DNA of 64,000 nucleotides from Bolinopsis microptera (GCF_026151205.1 NC_087081.1:13992340-14056339); one strand, 5' to 3'; shown: positions 45,645-58,867, numbered from the stretch's first letter. Program-made: numbers and translations. The notes: generated by a model from the sequence alone, not told the origin.

Positions 45645-46065
45645 ACAGTACAACCCTGATTTTCCGCGAATATGGTTGCCACAGAAAGTCAGCATTCCGA
45701 GAAATGATTCTATCCTGAAATCGAGTACTCAACCATTGATCCATACTTTTTTTGCTACAATGGGGTGCCGCTCCATCTTGCAGTTGCATTAACCAACAAT
45801 TTTTGAAGGCTTTCTTCCTTTTTAGTGCTGGCACAAACTTCTTCTTCAGCATTTCAATATAATTAACCGTTTTGATAGTTTCTGCTTTCTCACTGTCGCC
45901 ATCCTCAAAAAAGTAGGGCCCGTAGATACCCTGATAGCCTATCCCCATCCAAACTGTGACCTTTTCTCTTGTCATTGGAGATTCTACAGTAGCGTGGGGA
46001 TTCTCATCAGCTCAGAATCTACAATTCTGTCTATTAACATGGCCACTGAATTTTGTAGGAAAATT
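45645..46065 (-). pseudogene. Tc1/mariner-like transposase fragment
   Basis: On the minus strand: HVNRQNCRF, a TGA where a Trp is expected, then ADENPHATVE, KVTVWMGIGYQGIYGPYFFE, YIEMLKKKFVPAL and LMQLQDGAAPH (the second catalytic Asp region), ending at DFLWQPYS. The first Asp region is missing, and the third Asp region is cut off where the frame runs into a TIR (CAGGGTTGTACTGTATTTGA on the minus strand). The same TIR bounds the MITE at 46253-46495, so this is likely a remnant of that MITE's autonomous relative. Confidence 0.82.
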
Positions 46066-46252
46066 TGTTGTGGCGTACCATAACAATAAACAAGCACCAG
46101 GGATGGAGCACGTGGGTGGAGAAGCCTGGGGACCTACAATTAATCCTGCAAGTTGCACGGTGAAACACAATCGTACACGTAATAGAGAAGGAACTAGGAA
46201 GTAAGATTCACGTACTCTACTTAGCTAGTTCGACACGCACTTATATTGTTAT

Positions 46253-46495
46253 AATTTTGAACCTAAAGATAATCAAATACAGTAAAACCCCAATTTACTG
46301 CGGACTTTGGGAGAAAGGAAACAGCCGCGATAAATCAGGGTTTGCGGTAAATCGGGGTTTGGTTTGTTCACAATATGTATGTTAAGCCCTATTTGGGGGA
46401 AGAAAATGGCCGCGGTGAATCGGGGTTTGCGGTAAATCGGGGCGTTGTAAATCGGGGTTGTACTGTGTTCGATTATCTTTAGGTTCAAAATTCCT
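46253..46495. mobile_element. MITE with about 45-bp TIRs (pogo/mariner-like)
   Basis: The left end TTTTGAACCTAAAGATAATC then AAATACAGTAAAACCCC is inverted at the right end (GGGGTTGTACTGTGTTCGAT then TATCTTTAGGTTCAAAA). The interior repeats GCGGTAAATCGGGGTTTG. No coding sequence. Its ends match the solo end at 36.95-36.99 kb and the edge of the transposase fragment. A corrupted copy lies at 47655-47885. Confidence 0.8.
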
Positions 46496-46699
46496 CTATA
46501 AACTGTGCACAATTAAAAAGTTGTATCTACGATTACATATAATCCTGGACCAGGCAAAAGTCCTGCTCACATTGGGACGTTCGCTAAGTTTCTCGATGTA
46601 ATTCGACTTATATGACCCTAAATAACATAATTGACTCGGGTACACTTTTTCACCAGTGGGGCATTTCTCAGAATCACGCCCTTTTTGACCGCACCCAGA

Positions 46700-47470
46700 T
46701 CGCGACCCCCACTATAAATTATCTCGGCTTCTGATTGAGATACAGACCTCAGCCATGAACCAAAATGTGCCTAAGATGCATGTTTATATTAGTGCTATGA
46801 AGATACTTAAGACCTAAGAGACTTAGTTTATGAGAAATCGCCAAAAATCCGATTTTACTATACTAGCAGTCTCGAGAGTAACAATTATCACACTTATTTC
46901 AAGATATCTCCGCTTCTGATTGGAGCTAAGCGCTCATCTTGGGCATTAAAATGGTCAGAATCATCATATTGAGTGGGGTAGAGCATGGTTTTAAAGTCTT
47001 CAGACTTCAGGTTGTTGAGTTATTAGGTCAGATCCCATTTTTACGCTCTCGCGAGTAGCGATTGATGCACTTATTTCAAGATATCTCAGCTTCTGATTGA
47101 AGTTTAGCGCTCATCTTGGGCATTGAAATGATCGGAATCATCAGATTGAGTGGGGTAGAGCATGGTTTCAAAGATTTCAGACTTCAGGTTGTTGAGTTAT
47201 TAGGTCAGATCCCATTTTTACGCTCTCGCGAGTAGCGATTGATGCACTTATTTCAAGATATATCAGCTTCTGATTGGAGTTTTTAACGCTCATCTTGGGC
47301 AATGAATGGTCAGAATCATCAGATTGAGTGGGGTAGGAGCATGGTTTTAAAGTCTTCAGACTTCAGGTTGTGAGTTATTAGGTAGATCCATTTTTACGCT
47401 CTCGGAGGGATTCGATCATATTCAAATACATTCGTTCTGATTGACATGGCCATTATTTGGAGGCAAATGG
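46700..47470 (+). repeat. About 183-bp tandem repeat, 3-4 copies
   Basis: The unit contains TTCAAGATATCTCAGCTTCT then GATTG, ATCATCAGATTGAGTGGGGT, and CTTCAGACTTCAGGTTGTTG. Early copies (46900-47280) are clean; the last (47281-47470) suddenly has many single-base deletions. Confidence 0.85.
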
Positions 47471-50400
47471 TCGTGCGTATATTAAATGAACAAGACCATG
47501 GGTATCGAGCAGATAGGTGTGAGTAAGGCCTGGGGACCTACAATTAATCCTTGCAAGGATGGTTGAACCAATGTTAACCGTAATAGATGAGATAGGCAAG
47601 TAAGATCACGTACTGCACTTAGACTAGGTTCGACACATACTTGATTGGTAAATGTTTTGAACCTAAAGATAATCAAATTTGAGTAAACGCTCAATCACTT
47701 TGCGACCTTTGAGAAAGGATACGACTGATTTAAAATCAGTTTGCGAATCGGGGTGTGGATATAGGTTCACAATAGTATGTTAAAAGCAAAGTTGGGAAGA
47801 AAAGGCCGCGAATCGGGTTTTAGTCTTAATCGGGCGTTATTGTAAATCGGTTGTAACTATTTTTATCTTTAGGTACGCAAATTCTGCTAAAATTGTTAAG
47901 GCGAATTAATAGCGGAAAAGTTTCAGAATTCAGTATATGTCCTAAACTTTAGCAAATGTTTACGTCATTAAAAATTGAAACATCGGCCATTCAGGTGTCC
48001 TGATAACAACCCGAGTCAGGTAAAGTCATATGAACACAATGTAAGCCTCCCAGGCCACTTCAAATTGTCCCAAAACATAATTAACCGGTCGTAATCCCAA
48101 TTAGTTGGAAGACTTGAACGTGTTCCCCAAGGCCCCAATTTACCTTACATCCCTAACTTTACCGGGTCGTTAGACCCATCATTGGTGAGTGATTAAATCA
48201 GGCCCGGAGCTATGCTAAGTTAAAGTCCATATTAAATCATGGAACTTTCCAGTATTAGCCACAATAATCTAAGATTTGAAACATTCTACCTATATTTGAT
48301 CCCTGCCTTTTTAAGTCGGCGTTTCCTTTGTCATGATGTTTCGGCAACCCCGAACGGATGAATTGCAAATGTTACACATGGCACCATCCGGGCGTGCGCC
48401 ACAAACTCTTAAAAGACACCCATTTGCAAACCCAATTACCACCATATAAGAAATGCCATTTGAGCCCAGATGTTAACCCTGTTACCTGAGTAGCCAATCT
48501 GAAAGCTTATACAGCCCTCCAGGAAAGTCGGTCCCAAAACTTAAAACGAAGTTTCGGATTTGAAAAGTGTTTACCAAACCAATATTTCCTGGAACCAGGG
48601 TCAATCCCACAGTTGCCCTTCCAGCACCAATCGCAGAAAGATTTCAAACACAATATAAGGCCTGGAAGTCTAAAATGGGAAATTCCTAAAAACTCCACTC
48701 TGAATCAGGAGTTTGACCCAGTAGCCCGATCGGACAGTTTACATTTCGGAGATTGTATTCAACCTTTCATCACGATTTTGGAACGTTGCCTGCATCAAGT
48801 ACTGGAACTCAGCGTAAATGGGATTACCAATAACTCAACAACTTTAAAAGTTCCCCTTATCCATTTTACCGTATAATCTACCTTGACTTTTACCAATTGC
48901 TAGGTAATAACCCCAAAGCGAGTACTAATACGTCATCATTCTACCTCTCGGACCGTATGTATGAAAATATTTTTGCATTTTCTAAATAAGTTTTACCCTC
49001 ACAATTCTTCCGCACTATACGCCTCTTACAATTTAGGTAACTCATCGTCCCAACTGGAACCGTAACTTATAACTTTTAAAAGTCGCCCCTATGCATTTGT
49101 ATGGTCTATTCTACTAATCCAATGGTAGAATAAATCCCAAAAGTCATAGTTATTAGGTCATATCACCATTCTCCAAACCTTAACACAAGCCATGTTATAA
49201 TGCATCGTCCACACCGTTTAGTTTTAAACCTTCTTTCGTTGTCACGGTATTATAATTTGAATTGTTTGTCGATGATATACATGGTGGCCCAAAATGTGGA
49301 CTACCCACACGGCAACCTCTTAATAACTCACGTAATTCGTCTCCAAATTGCACCAAAATTTCAGAGATTATAGAAATTAGGTCAAACTTAGATTTCCTGA
49401 AAGTTTCGTAAGCCACGCCCAATTACAGTGGCGTGGCGTGACACTCCCTCTTTTTCACTATTGTCTTCATAAAATGATAACGCTTTAAGCTAAGAACTCA
49501 AAATTTTTTGCACACATTTGGCTTGCTAATTTAAAACCTTTCCCAAAGTTTCAAGTTCATTGATCAAAATTTGGCTGAGTTATGACCCATTTCAAAATCC
49601 ATCGGATACGTGATCCGAGCACTCAGTCAGTGATCTCTGTACTCAATCAGTGATCTCGTTACCATCTGATCAAGAGTAAGGCGTTAACGTGTATTAATGA
49701 GGGTTCATTAGGCTTTACCAAACATACTGAGGAGATGACGACCTGATCATTATTGATTGGATACAGATAATGATTTTGCTAGACAGGAAAACACGAAGTT
49801 TTAGGATAAATCAATAAATGAAATCAACTAATCAAAATTCCCACACAAAGCAATTCAATAAGTCCCCCAGCTGCCATTAACCAAGTGACGAGATGTATAA
49901 CTATTTGAATCCTTGCCATTTGACGTTAGTGTCACCTTTATCCAAGCTTTTTACTAGTACCCAAAAAGTCAACTTGAAATTAAGCCAAATACAATACTCG
50001 CTAAGAGCAACTAGTAATATTCAGCACTTCCTAAGTCATCGGAAGCATTTAGCAAGCTTTGACTTAAATTAGCAAAACCCTGGTTCAGACATAGTGAACT
50101 CCGTGCCTACTACCGCACGAGCTCAATAGAGCCATAAATCATGTGCCTAACCTACGGCACCCATTGTTTATTGTGTACCTGTCCGATAAGGACCTGGAAA
50201 GCCCATAAAATCTATCCAGAACTGCTACTCGTACTTGTAATCGGCAAACTCTCGTTATTCGCTTGGGCCGATTAATCATGGTCCAATCCGGACCCTACCT
50301 CCCTTAGACTACAACCCTCAGGTTATTGTCCCTTTCCTTGTTGAAAAACTCTGAACTGAATTGAAAAGCAAATGCTTCTAAGTAACTAGATTTCACTCGA

Positions 50401-50815
50401 TGACCAACCCGTAACTTACAACCTTATAATTTCCTAACAGATAACCCCAACCAGACTGAAAAAGGCACGACCACTTACAACCAGTATCAAGGTATGACCC
50501 AAAATAATTAAGTTGAACAGCATCCCCCAGAAGGCTTAAGAACAGTCCCGTATACTCAATTCTCTCAGAGCCATGGAATCCTGGACCGGGTGTTGGTCAA
50601 ATAAGAGGCTATCCGAAGGAAACCGTAGGTTGACCAGCTTAATTAAGTGACCGGTAGCTAATCCCCCCCTGGCAAGTGAGACCTGGTTCATCTAACCAGC
50701 ATTCCAGGCTATGAAACCCTGGGCCCTTAGTCAACCGTTATGAAGATAAAGGACGCTGAAAGGCGGAGAAATTCCCATTCTTTGGTGATAAAAGAACGAA
50801 GGTTAAACTTAAACA
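47470..50815 (-). pseudogene. Third, corrupted copy of the MATE duplication unit
   Basis: 47470-47890 parallels 46080-46500 (AAGCCTGGGGACCTACAATT, the MITE, TATCTTTAGGT). 47890-50815 parallels a minus-strand MATE unit from 3' UTR to start codon: AATTGAAACATCGGC near 47970, TCTCAGAGCCATGG near 50565, GGCAAGTGAG.CCTGGTTCATCT near 50672. From about 50735 to 50815 the match to the plus gene's first codons is essentially perfect, while the preceding kilobases are full of substitutions and short indels. No usable reading frame. Either a dead paralogue with unrelated insertions (about 49430-49680 does not match MATE) or unpolished assembly. Confidence 0.7.
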
Positions 50816-51424
50816 TAACAGGGAAGAGTGCGAGCAGCTCAAGGGATTTTTAGTACAACAAATGTAAACGAGCAAGTACTAATGAACTGGGACTCATGCA
50901 CTAAACTGCAGTGACATTACACCTGACTTAGTGTATGTGTTTCAGTGTAGATGTCTATTTGTTAACTTGTATATACTAACTGTCTGACAATGAAACTTTA
51001 CCATTTTACTTGTTCATGATATATATAATATTATAGTCTATAACAGTCGAGAATTTTCTAAAAGCGCCCCTGACACTGACGGATGAAATCTACCTGATTC
51101 GATGTGTTTTCGAACGCTGATTCCGAATCACCCTACATGACATATACATATAGATATCGGCGAAAAACTGTCTCGATCACGTGATATGACCATATAAGGA
51201 AGTTGGTCTAATTTCTCGTTAGGGGTAGGGTTTCTGCAAATGCTTAAATAAGGGATTGGGTTAGGGTTAGGGTTGGGATCAGATTAGAGGGTTAGTCATT
51301 CAGATTTCAGAGCCACCTAGAGGAAGTGTTAAAAAAAGTTACGTGACAGTCGAGTGTAGAGTGATTAATCGTCATACGCCAAATCTTTAGACCAGTACTC
51401 ACTACTCGGTTACTAGTCGTTTGT
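50816..51424. other. Spacer with degenerate TTAGGG tract
   Basis: No gene seen. 51226-51290 contains TTAGGGGTAGGGTTT and GGGTTAGGGTTAGGGTTGGG, an imperfect telomere-like tract in the orientation opposite to that at 28.4 kb. Confidence 0.6.
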
Positions 51425-51680
51425 GATTTTAGGTCAAGAACAGTCATCAAAATGAGTTAATAACAAGGTAGAATTCCCACTTCCCAGTTATTTATAAGCT
51501 TTCGTTCAGAAAATAATTCGGGACCTTCAAAGGGGGGTAAGAAGAAGAAGGTATCAAAAGCGTTCCATAATACAAAATGTGCATCAACCTCTTTCCTCTG
51601 CTGAGCAGGTTCTTACTATTTAAGTAAACAAAATATGTACCTCAGCTTACCTCCCTAGTCCCTACGAGAATCCACATCTA
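51425..51680 (-). repeat. Outer arm A' of the MATE segmental duplication
   Basis: Diverged reverse complement of 36313-36560, with indels (for example GGGGGGTAAGAAGAAGAAGG). Confidence 0.85.
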
Positions 51681-53026
51681 CTAGTGAGATATAAGTTGCG
51701 TGAAAATAAGTTGCGCGCGCGTTAAATTTAAATTTATATTATATATCAGATGTGCCAAGGTAAATAGGACAAAACGAGTTTTATAGCAATAAATGCAGCG
51801 CGCGTTACGTTCAATACTATATCTTCGACTTTGCCTACAAAAGCGATCTCAGTTGTACCTCATTCAATTTTAAATTATTCAACTATTTTGTCACACAACT
51901 ACACTGAAGTTCGACATTCTTTATTATCACCGTATAACACCTACCAATATATCAACAGAAGGAACATCCCGGTTTGATCTTTCTGAACTATGCATCTTAT
52001 ATCTTTATATCGTTATAAGGTTATAGTATTGATATCTATTTATTACCTATTGTTACCTTTTTATCTGTGCTAGTTAATCAGGTTTTTGGGTGGTTACCCT
52101 GCTGTGGGCCGTTCTTATAACTTAACTAAACCTGGCTTATGCAGGTCTAGTTTACCCATATGTAGTTTATCTATATATAGTGATTATATACGTACCAATA
52201 TAACATCTCTCTTACCGTACCAAGCTATTATGACATAGTTCACAAGGTAGATTCATAATAAACAAGTAGATAATTGTAATTGTATAATAGTTTTAAAGCT
52301 TCAATAACTGACGACAAAGATTATATTAACCTGGTTAAATCCGAAGAAAATGTAGTAAATCTCAAGATGACATTTGTTGATAACATCCGACATCGGCAAC
52401 ACACACTGATAAGGATCGTAACACAGAACCTGAAATGTGTGGCTACATTAACATTTAACAGTTAGTTACATCTAAGTAGACATGTTTAATTAGACATAGT
52501 ATACACATTCTATAGGCATCATTTTATTAATTAGCTATGTAAGCTTGACCAGACTACACAGTATTTGTGTATATTTCTTATTATATTATGAACTGTCAGG
52601 AGTTATGCAACTACCGCTCAGTCTCCGTCACGTGTCACGTGATCAATAATCGGGTATATTTCTTATTATGGGGGCGTTTCATTGGTTCATTAGCGATAAT
52701 ACGGTAATTAAACTGTTAAACAAATCTTTGTAGCTGTGTTAACAGTTGTAATTAGTATAATTAGTATTGTCCATCAAATCGTTTAACTTGGCTTGCGACT
52801 CTTTGTAAATACATGCAGTCAAATGGTTTATGTGGGAGTTGTTTGATTTCTTGAAGAAGACATAAATTTTTTGTATTTCTAGCAAAATTTGCTTAGCACT
52901 TAGCAGTGATTTTGTGTTCTCTTCGAAAGAGAAATTTATCAAAGTGCATACTGAACTCTGAAGAATATGCTGCCTTTTGGTAAGAGAGCATTGAGCGGTA
53001 AAACATATCATATTGCGTTATCACGT
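51681..53026. other. No recognisable gene
   Basis: AT-rich. Two overlapping-type E-boxes (GTCACGTGTCACGTGATC) at 52627-52644. A 90-codon minus frame at 52739-53011 has no recognised similarity. Confidence 0.4.
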
Positions 53027-53170
53027 AATATAAGTTATCACTGAGGGGGAAGGGTTTTGAAACTATTACGCTATTTCTACAGAATAGTTACGTATAAAGG
53101 TGATTACGGTGAGGGCAGGACGTCTAAACATAATTACATAATGATTACATAATATGTGAATGGCCCCCTA
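53027..53170. mobile_element. Degenerate Harbinger-type MITE
   Basis: The right end GATTACATAATATGTGAATG then GCCCCCT matches the right TIR at 4708-4733 with few changes. The left side TATCACGTAATATAAG and internal GGTGATTACGGTGAGGG match the family. Both ends are eroded. Confidence 0.65.
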
Positions 53171-53734
53171 AATGATTCTGATACAAGATATTTCCCTTTA
53201 TTTTCGATGATTTGATTCAATTTTCATTTGTCTCCTTATAGTTCCTTAAAGTTGTCTAATCGTCCGATATGATCATTGATCAAGTTACTCCATCATTGCC
53301 ACGGTCTCTTTAATCATAACCGATTTGATTGATGACTATTTGACGGCCGCACTAAATTTTGACAATTCGGATTTGTGAACTTTATTCATAAATATGATCA
53401 AGTTGATTTCACTTGGATTCCTAGTGAGTAGTGTATCTGAGACTACGGACGATTCTACGGTGAAATTTTCGGGCTTCTTGTGTAAAAAGAAATCAGTTAT
53501 CTATAAGATTATCTAACAAATTATCTTATCACTTAATTATTTAATTAATTAATTACCTCCGGATCCTCCTCCAACTCCTCGTTTTCAATACAGGGAATAA
53601 CGTCAACTCCCTTCAAGCATGAGAAATGGCGACCTGTCATATTTAAACGGTTTTAGATAATTTTTGATTTGAGAATCAGGAAAGAGCACAATGAAGGAAC
53701 CCTTCAATAGTACAATCAATGAGTAAAGACGTGA
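53171..53734. other. No recognisable gene
   Basis: AT-rich lead-in to the 33-bp satellite. Confidence 0.4.
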
Positions 53735-55092
53735 ATGTGGTCCATATAAGGTAATGTTGTCATGGTAATATGGTCCATATAAGGTAATGTTGTCATGGTA
53801 ATATGGTCCATATAACTATATAAGGTAATGTTGTCATGGTTATATGGTCCATATAAGGTAATGTTGTCATGGTAATATGGTCCATATAAGGTAATGTTGT
53901 CATGGTAATATGGTCCATATAAGGTAATGTTGTCATGGTAATATGGTCCATATAAGGTAATGTTGTCATGGTAATATGGTCCATATAACTATATAAGGTA
54001 ATGTTGTCATGGTTATATGGTCCATATAAGGTAATGTTGTCATGGTAATATGGTCCATATAACTATATAAGGTAATGTTGTCATGGTTATATGGTCCATA
54101 TAAGATAATGTTGTCATGGTAATATGGTCCATATAAGGTAATGTTGTCATGGTAATATGGTCCATATAGGGTAATGTTGTCATGGTAATATGGTTCATAT
54201 AAGGTAATGTTGTCATGGTAATATGGTCCATATAAGGTAATGTTGTCATGGTGATATGGTCCATATAAGGTAATGTTGTCATGGTAATATGGTCCATATA
54301 AGGTAATGTTGTCATGGTGATATGGTCCATATAAGGTAATGTTGTCATGGTAATATGGTCCATATAACTATATAAGGTAATGTTGTCATGGTTATATGGT
54401 CCATATAAGATAATGTTGTCATGGTAATATGGTCCATATAAGATAATGTTGTCATGGTAATATGGTCCATATAGGGTAATGTTGTCATGGTAATATGGTT
54501 CATATAAGGTAATGTTGTCATGGTAATATGGTCCATATAAGGTAATGTTGTCATGGTGATATGGTCCATATAAGGTAATGTTGTCATGGTAATATGGTCC
54601 ATATAACTATATAAGGTAATGTTGTCATGGTTATATGGTCCATATAAGATAATGTTGTCATGGTAATATGGTCCATATAAGGTAATGTTGTCATGGTAAT
54701 ATGGTCCATATAGGGTAATGTTGTCATGGTAATATGGTTCATATAAGGTAATGTTGTCATGGTAATATGGTCCATATAAGGTAATGTTGTCATGGTGATA
54801 TGGTCCATATAAGGTAATGTTGTCATGGTAATATGGTCCATATAAGGTAATGTTGTCATGGTGATATGGTCCATATAAGGTAATGTTGTCATGGTAATAT
54901 GGTCCATATAAGGTAATGTTGTCATGGTAATATGGTCCATATAAGGTAATGTTGTCATGGTAATATGGTCCATATAAGGTAATGTTGTCATGGTAATATG
55001 GTCCATATAAGGTAATAATAATAATAGGATTATGGCCACATAGCCATCTCGACAGAACTTGAAACACATGAACTGCACTCTTCGCTATTGCA

Positions 55093-55492
55093 GATCACAC
55101 AATATTTTCAAAAAGAAAAATGTTCCTATCCGGAACATGTTATGATTAATTATTTTTAGTGTTATGATTAATTATTTTTAGAACATGTAGTTCTGATATT
55201 AACAATCAAGAAACATTGATTCCTCGGTATTTAGCAATCAATGGGTTATTAGACATGAAATGTGCATATGAATCATGCTCACATGTATTTATTTTTGACA
55301 TCAAGGTTTCGCTGAGATCCCAGAAGTGACCCTTTGACGATGCTCCACTCGCTATCAGTTCATTTTTATAACATTGAAGTCGAGCTTTGAATGCGTCTAC
55401 TGAACTGGCTTCTTTAACCGAACTTGGTACTTTGTTCCAGTAATTGGCAACACGGTTACTGAGGACCTGATTTCCTCTTTTATCTTTTAGGA
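55093..55492 (-). pseudogene. LINE 3' tail embedded in satellite, copy 1
   Basis: On the minus strand a short frame reads NRVANYWNKVPSSVKEASSV, then FKARLQCYKNEL. This is the WN-LP...FK-RL signature of LINE RT C-termini. A doubled GTTATGATTAATTATTTTTA lies in the 3' part. The same segment recurs at 55934-56342, 57536-57934 and 58880-59284, each followed by the satellite. Confidence 0.8.
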
Positions 55493-55933
55493 TCTTGGTA
55501 ATGTTGTCATGGTAATATGGTCCATATAAGGTAATGTTGTCATGGTAATATAGTCCATATAAGATAATGTTGTCATGGTAATATGGTCCTTATAAGGTAA
55601 TGTTGTCATGGTAATATGGTCCATATAAGGTAATGTTGTCATGGTAATATGGTCCATATAAGGTAATGTTGTCATGGTAATATGGTCCATATAGGGTAAT
55701 GTTGTCATGGTAATATGGTTCATATAAGGTAATGTTGTCATGGTAATATGGTCCATATAAGGTAATGTTGTCATGGTGATATGGTCCATATAAGGTAATG
55801 TTGTCATGGTAATATGGTCCATATAAGGTAATGTTGTCATGGTGATATGGTCCATATAAGGTAATGTTGTCATGGTAATATGGTCCATATAAGGTAATGT
55901 TGTCATGGTAATATGGTCCATATAAGGTAATGT

Positions 55934-56342
55934 TGCTATTGCAGATCACACAATATTTTCAAAAAGAAAAATGTTCCTATCCGGAACATGTTATGATTAA
56001 TTATTTTTAGTGTTATGATTAATTATTTTTAGAACATGTAGTTCTGATATTAACAATCAAGAAACATTGATTCCTCGGTATTTAGCAATCAATGGGTTAT
56101 TAGACATGAAATGTGCATATGAATCATGCTCACATGTATTTATTTTTGACATCAAGGTTTCGCTGAGATCCCAGAAGTGACCCTTTGACGATGCTCCACT
56201 CGCTATCAGTTCATTTTTATAACATTGAAGTCGAGCTTTGAATGCGTCTACTGAACTGGCTTCTTTAACCGAACTTGGTACTTTGTTCCAGTAATTGGCA
56301 ACACGGTTACTGAGGACCTGATTTCTTCTTTTATCTTTTAGG
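55934..56342 (-). pseudogene. LINE 3' tail in satellite, copy 2
   Basis: Near-identical to copy 1 (one visible change TTCCTC to TTCTTC near 56325). Its left junction differs: satellite joins directly at GCTATTGCAGATC, without the ATAATAATAATAGGATTATG leader found before copies 1 and 3. Confidence 0.8.
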
Positions 56343-57535
56343 ATCTTGGTAATGTTGTCATGGTAATATGGTCCATATAAGGTAATGTTGTCATGGTAAT
56401 ATAGTCCATATAAGATAATGTTGTCATGGTAATATGGTCCTTATAAGGTAATGTTGTCATGGTAATATGGTCCATATAAGGTAATATTGTCATGGTAATA
56501 TGGTCCATATAAGGTAATGTTGTCATGGTAATATGGTCCATATAGGGTAATGTTGTCATGGTAATATGGTTCATATAAGGTAATGTTGTCATGGTAATAT
56601 GGTCCATATAAGGTAATGTTGTCATGGTGATATGGTCCATATAAGGTAATGTTGTCATGGTAATATGGTCCATATAAGGTAATGTTGTCATGGTGATATG
56701 GTCCATATAAGGTAATGTTGTCATGGTAATATGGTCCATATAAGGTAATGTTGTCATGGTAATATGGTCCATATAAGGTAATGTTGTCATGGTAATATGG
56801 TCCATATAACTATATAAGGTAATGTTGTCATGGTTATATGGTCCATATAAGATAATGTTGTCATGGTAATATGGTCCATATAAGGTAATGTTGTCATGGT
56901 AATATGGTCCATATAGGGTAATGTTGTCATGGTAATATGGTTCATATAAGGTAATGTTGTCATGGTAATATGGTCCATATAAGGTAATGTTGTCATGGTG
57001 ATATGGTCCATATAAGGTAATGTTGTCATGGTAATATGGTCCATATAACTATATAAGGTAATGTTGTCATGGTTATATGGTCCATATAAGATAATGTTGT
57101 CATGGTAATATGGTCCATATAAGGTAATGTTGTCATGGTAATATGGTCCATATAGGGTAATGTTGTCATGGTAATATGGTTCATATAAGGTAATGTTGTC
57201 ATGGTAATATGGTCCATATAAGGTAATGTTGTCATGGTGATATGGTCCATATAAGGTAATGTTGTCATGGTAATATGGTCCATATAAGGTAATGTTGTCA
57301 TGGTGATATGGTCCATATAAGGTAATGTTGTCATGGTAATATGGTCCATATAAGGTAATGTTGTCATGGTAATATGGTCCATATAAGGTAATGTTGTCAT
57401 GGTAATATGGTCCATATAAGGTAATGTTGTCATGGTAATATGGTCCATATAAGGTAATAATAATAATAGGATTATGGCCACATAGCCATCTCGACAGAAC
57501 TTGAAACACATGAACTGCACTCTTCGCTATTGCAG

Positions 57536-57934
57536 ATCACACAATATTTTCAAAAAGAAAAATGTTCCTATCCGGAACATGTTATGATTAATTATTTTTA
57601 GTGTTATGATTAATTATTTTTAGAACATGTAGTTCTGATATTAACAATCAAGAAACATTGATTCCTCGGTATTTAGCAATCAATGGGGTATTAGACATGA
57701 AATGTGCATATGAATCATGCTCACATGTATTTATTTTTGACATCAAGGTTTCGCTGAGATCCCAGAAGTGACCCTTTGACGATGCTCCACTCGCTATCAG
57801 TTCATTTTTATAACATTGAAGTCGAGCTTTGAATGCGTCTACTGAACTGGCTTCTTTAACCGAACTTGGTACTTTGTTCCAGTAATTGGCAACACGGTTA
57901 CTGAGGACCTGATTTCCTCTTTTATCTTTTAGGA
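57536..57934 (-). pseudogene. LINE 3' tail in satellite, copy 3
   Basis: Lies 2,442 bp after copy 1 and is nearly identical to it (GGGGTATTAG instead of GGGTTATTAG). Confidence 0.8.
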
Positions 57935-58507
57935 TCTTGGTAATGTTGTCATGGTAATATGGTCCATATAAGGTAATGTTGTCATGGTAATATAGTCCAT
58001 ATAAGATAATGTTGTCATGGTAATATGGTCCTTATAAGGTAATGTTGTCATGGTAATATGGTCCATATAAGGTAATGTTGTCATGGTAATATGGTCCATA
58101 TAAGGTAATGTTGTCATGGTAATATGGTCCATATAGGGTAATGTTGTCATGGTAATATGGTTCATATAAGGTAATGTTGTCATGGTAATATGGTCCATAT
58201 AAGGTAATGTTGTCATGGTGATATGGTCCATATAAGGTAATGTTGTCATGGTAATATGGTCCATATAAGGTAATGTTGTCATGGTGATATGGTCCATATA
58301 AGGTAATGTTGTCATGGTAATATGGTCCATATAAGGTAATGTTGTCATGGTAATATGGTCCATATAAGGTAATGTTGTCATGGTAATATGGTCCATATAA
58401 GGTAATGTTGTCATGGTAATATGGTCCATATAAGGTAATAATAATAATAGGATTATGGCCACATAGCCATCTCGACAAAACTTGAAACCCAGCTGCACTC
58501 TACGCTA

Positions 58508-58867
58508 TTTTTTTTTTTTAATCTAGACACTTATTTTACTTCGGTGTATTCCAACAGCCACATTGTTACACAAGTGCAACCAGCCAATTACAGGAAGCCG
58601 AAGGATCTTTTTGGCCAGTGACGGTTAAGGTAGTGTGTACCATACTTTCTTCGTCCGAGACTTTGCTGCAATGTGCAGCTCCTCATTTAACCCTCACACC
58701 CGATTTCTCGAGTATTCGGCTGAGTAGACCGGGGGGCTGCATAGACCACTCATGATCCTTAGCTGAACGTCGACGACGCTCACCCCACGACCAGGCAGTC
58801 AGTGGGTTTCGAACTCGCAACCTAACGATTGTAAGACAGGCGTTCTAACCAACTGCGCTACCTGGCC
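58508..58867 (-). mobile_element. tRNA-derived SINE inserted in satellite/LINE junction
   Basis: On the minus strand the 5' head (58867 to about 58796) is tRNA-like: GGCCAGGTAGCGCAGTTGG with an A-box, an anticodon loop CTTACAA (anticodon TAC, Val-like) and B-box GAGTTCGAAACC. A body of about 280 bp follows, ending in a poly-A tail (T run 58508-58519 on plus). Compared with the uninterrupted junction at 55084-55100 (TTCGCTATTGCAG), it is inserted after CTATT, with TTATT resuming on the far side. It is a retroposon mobilised by LINE machinery, not a functional tRNA gene. Confidence 0.88.

Noticed and set aside
58796-58867. Functional tRNA-Val gene
   Set aside because: Poor acceptor stem pairing, and a body plus poly-A follow: a SINE head.
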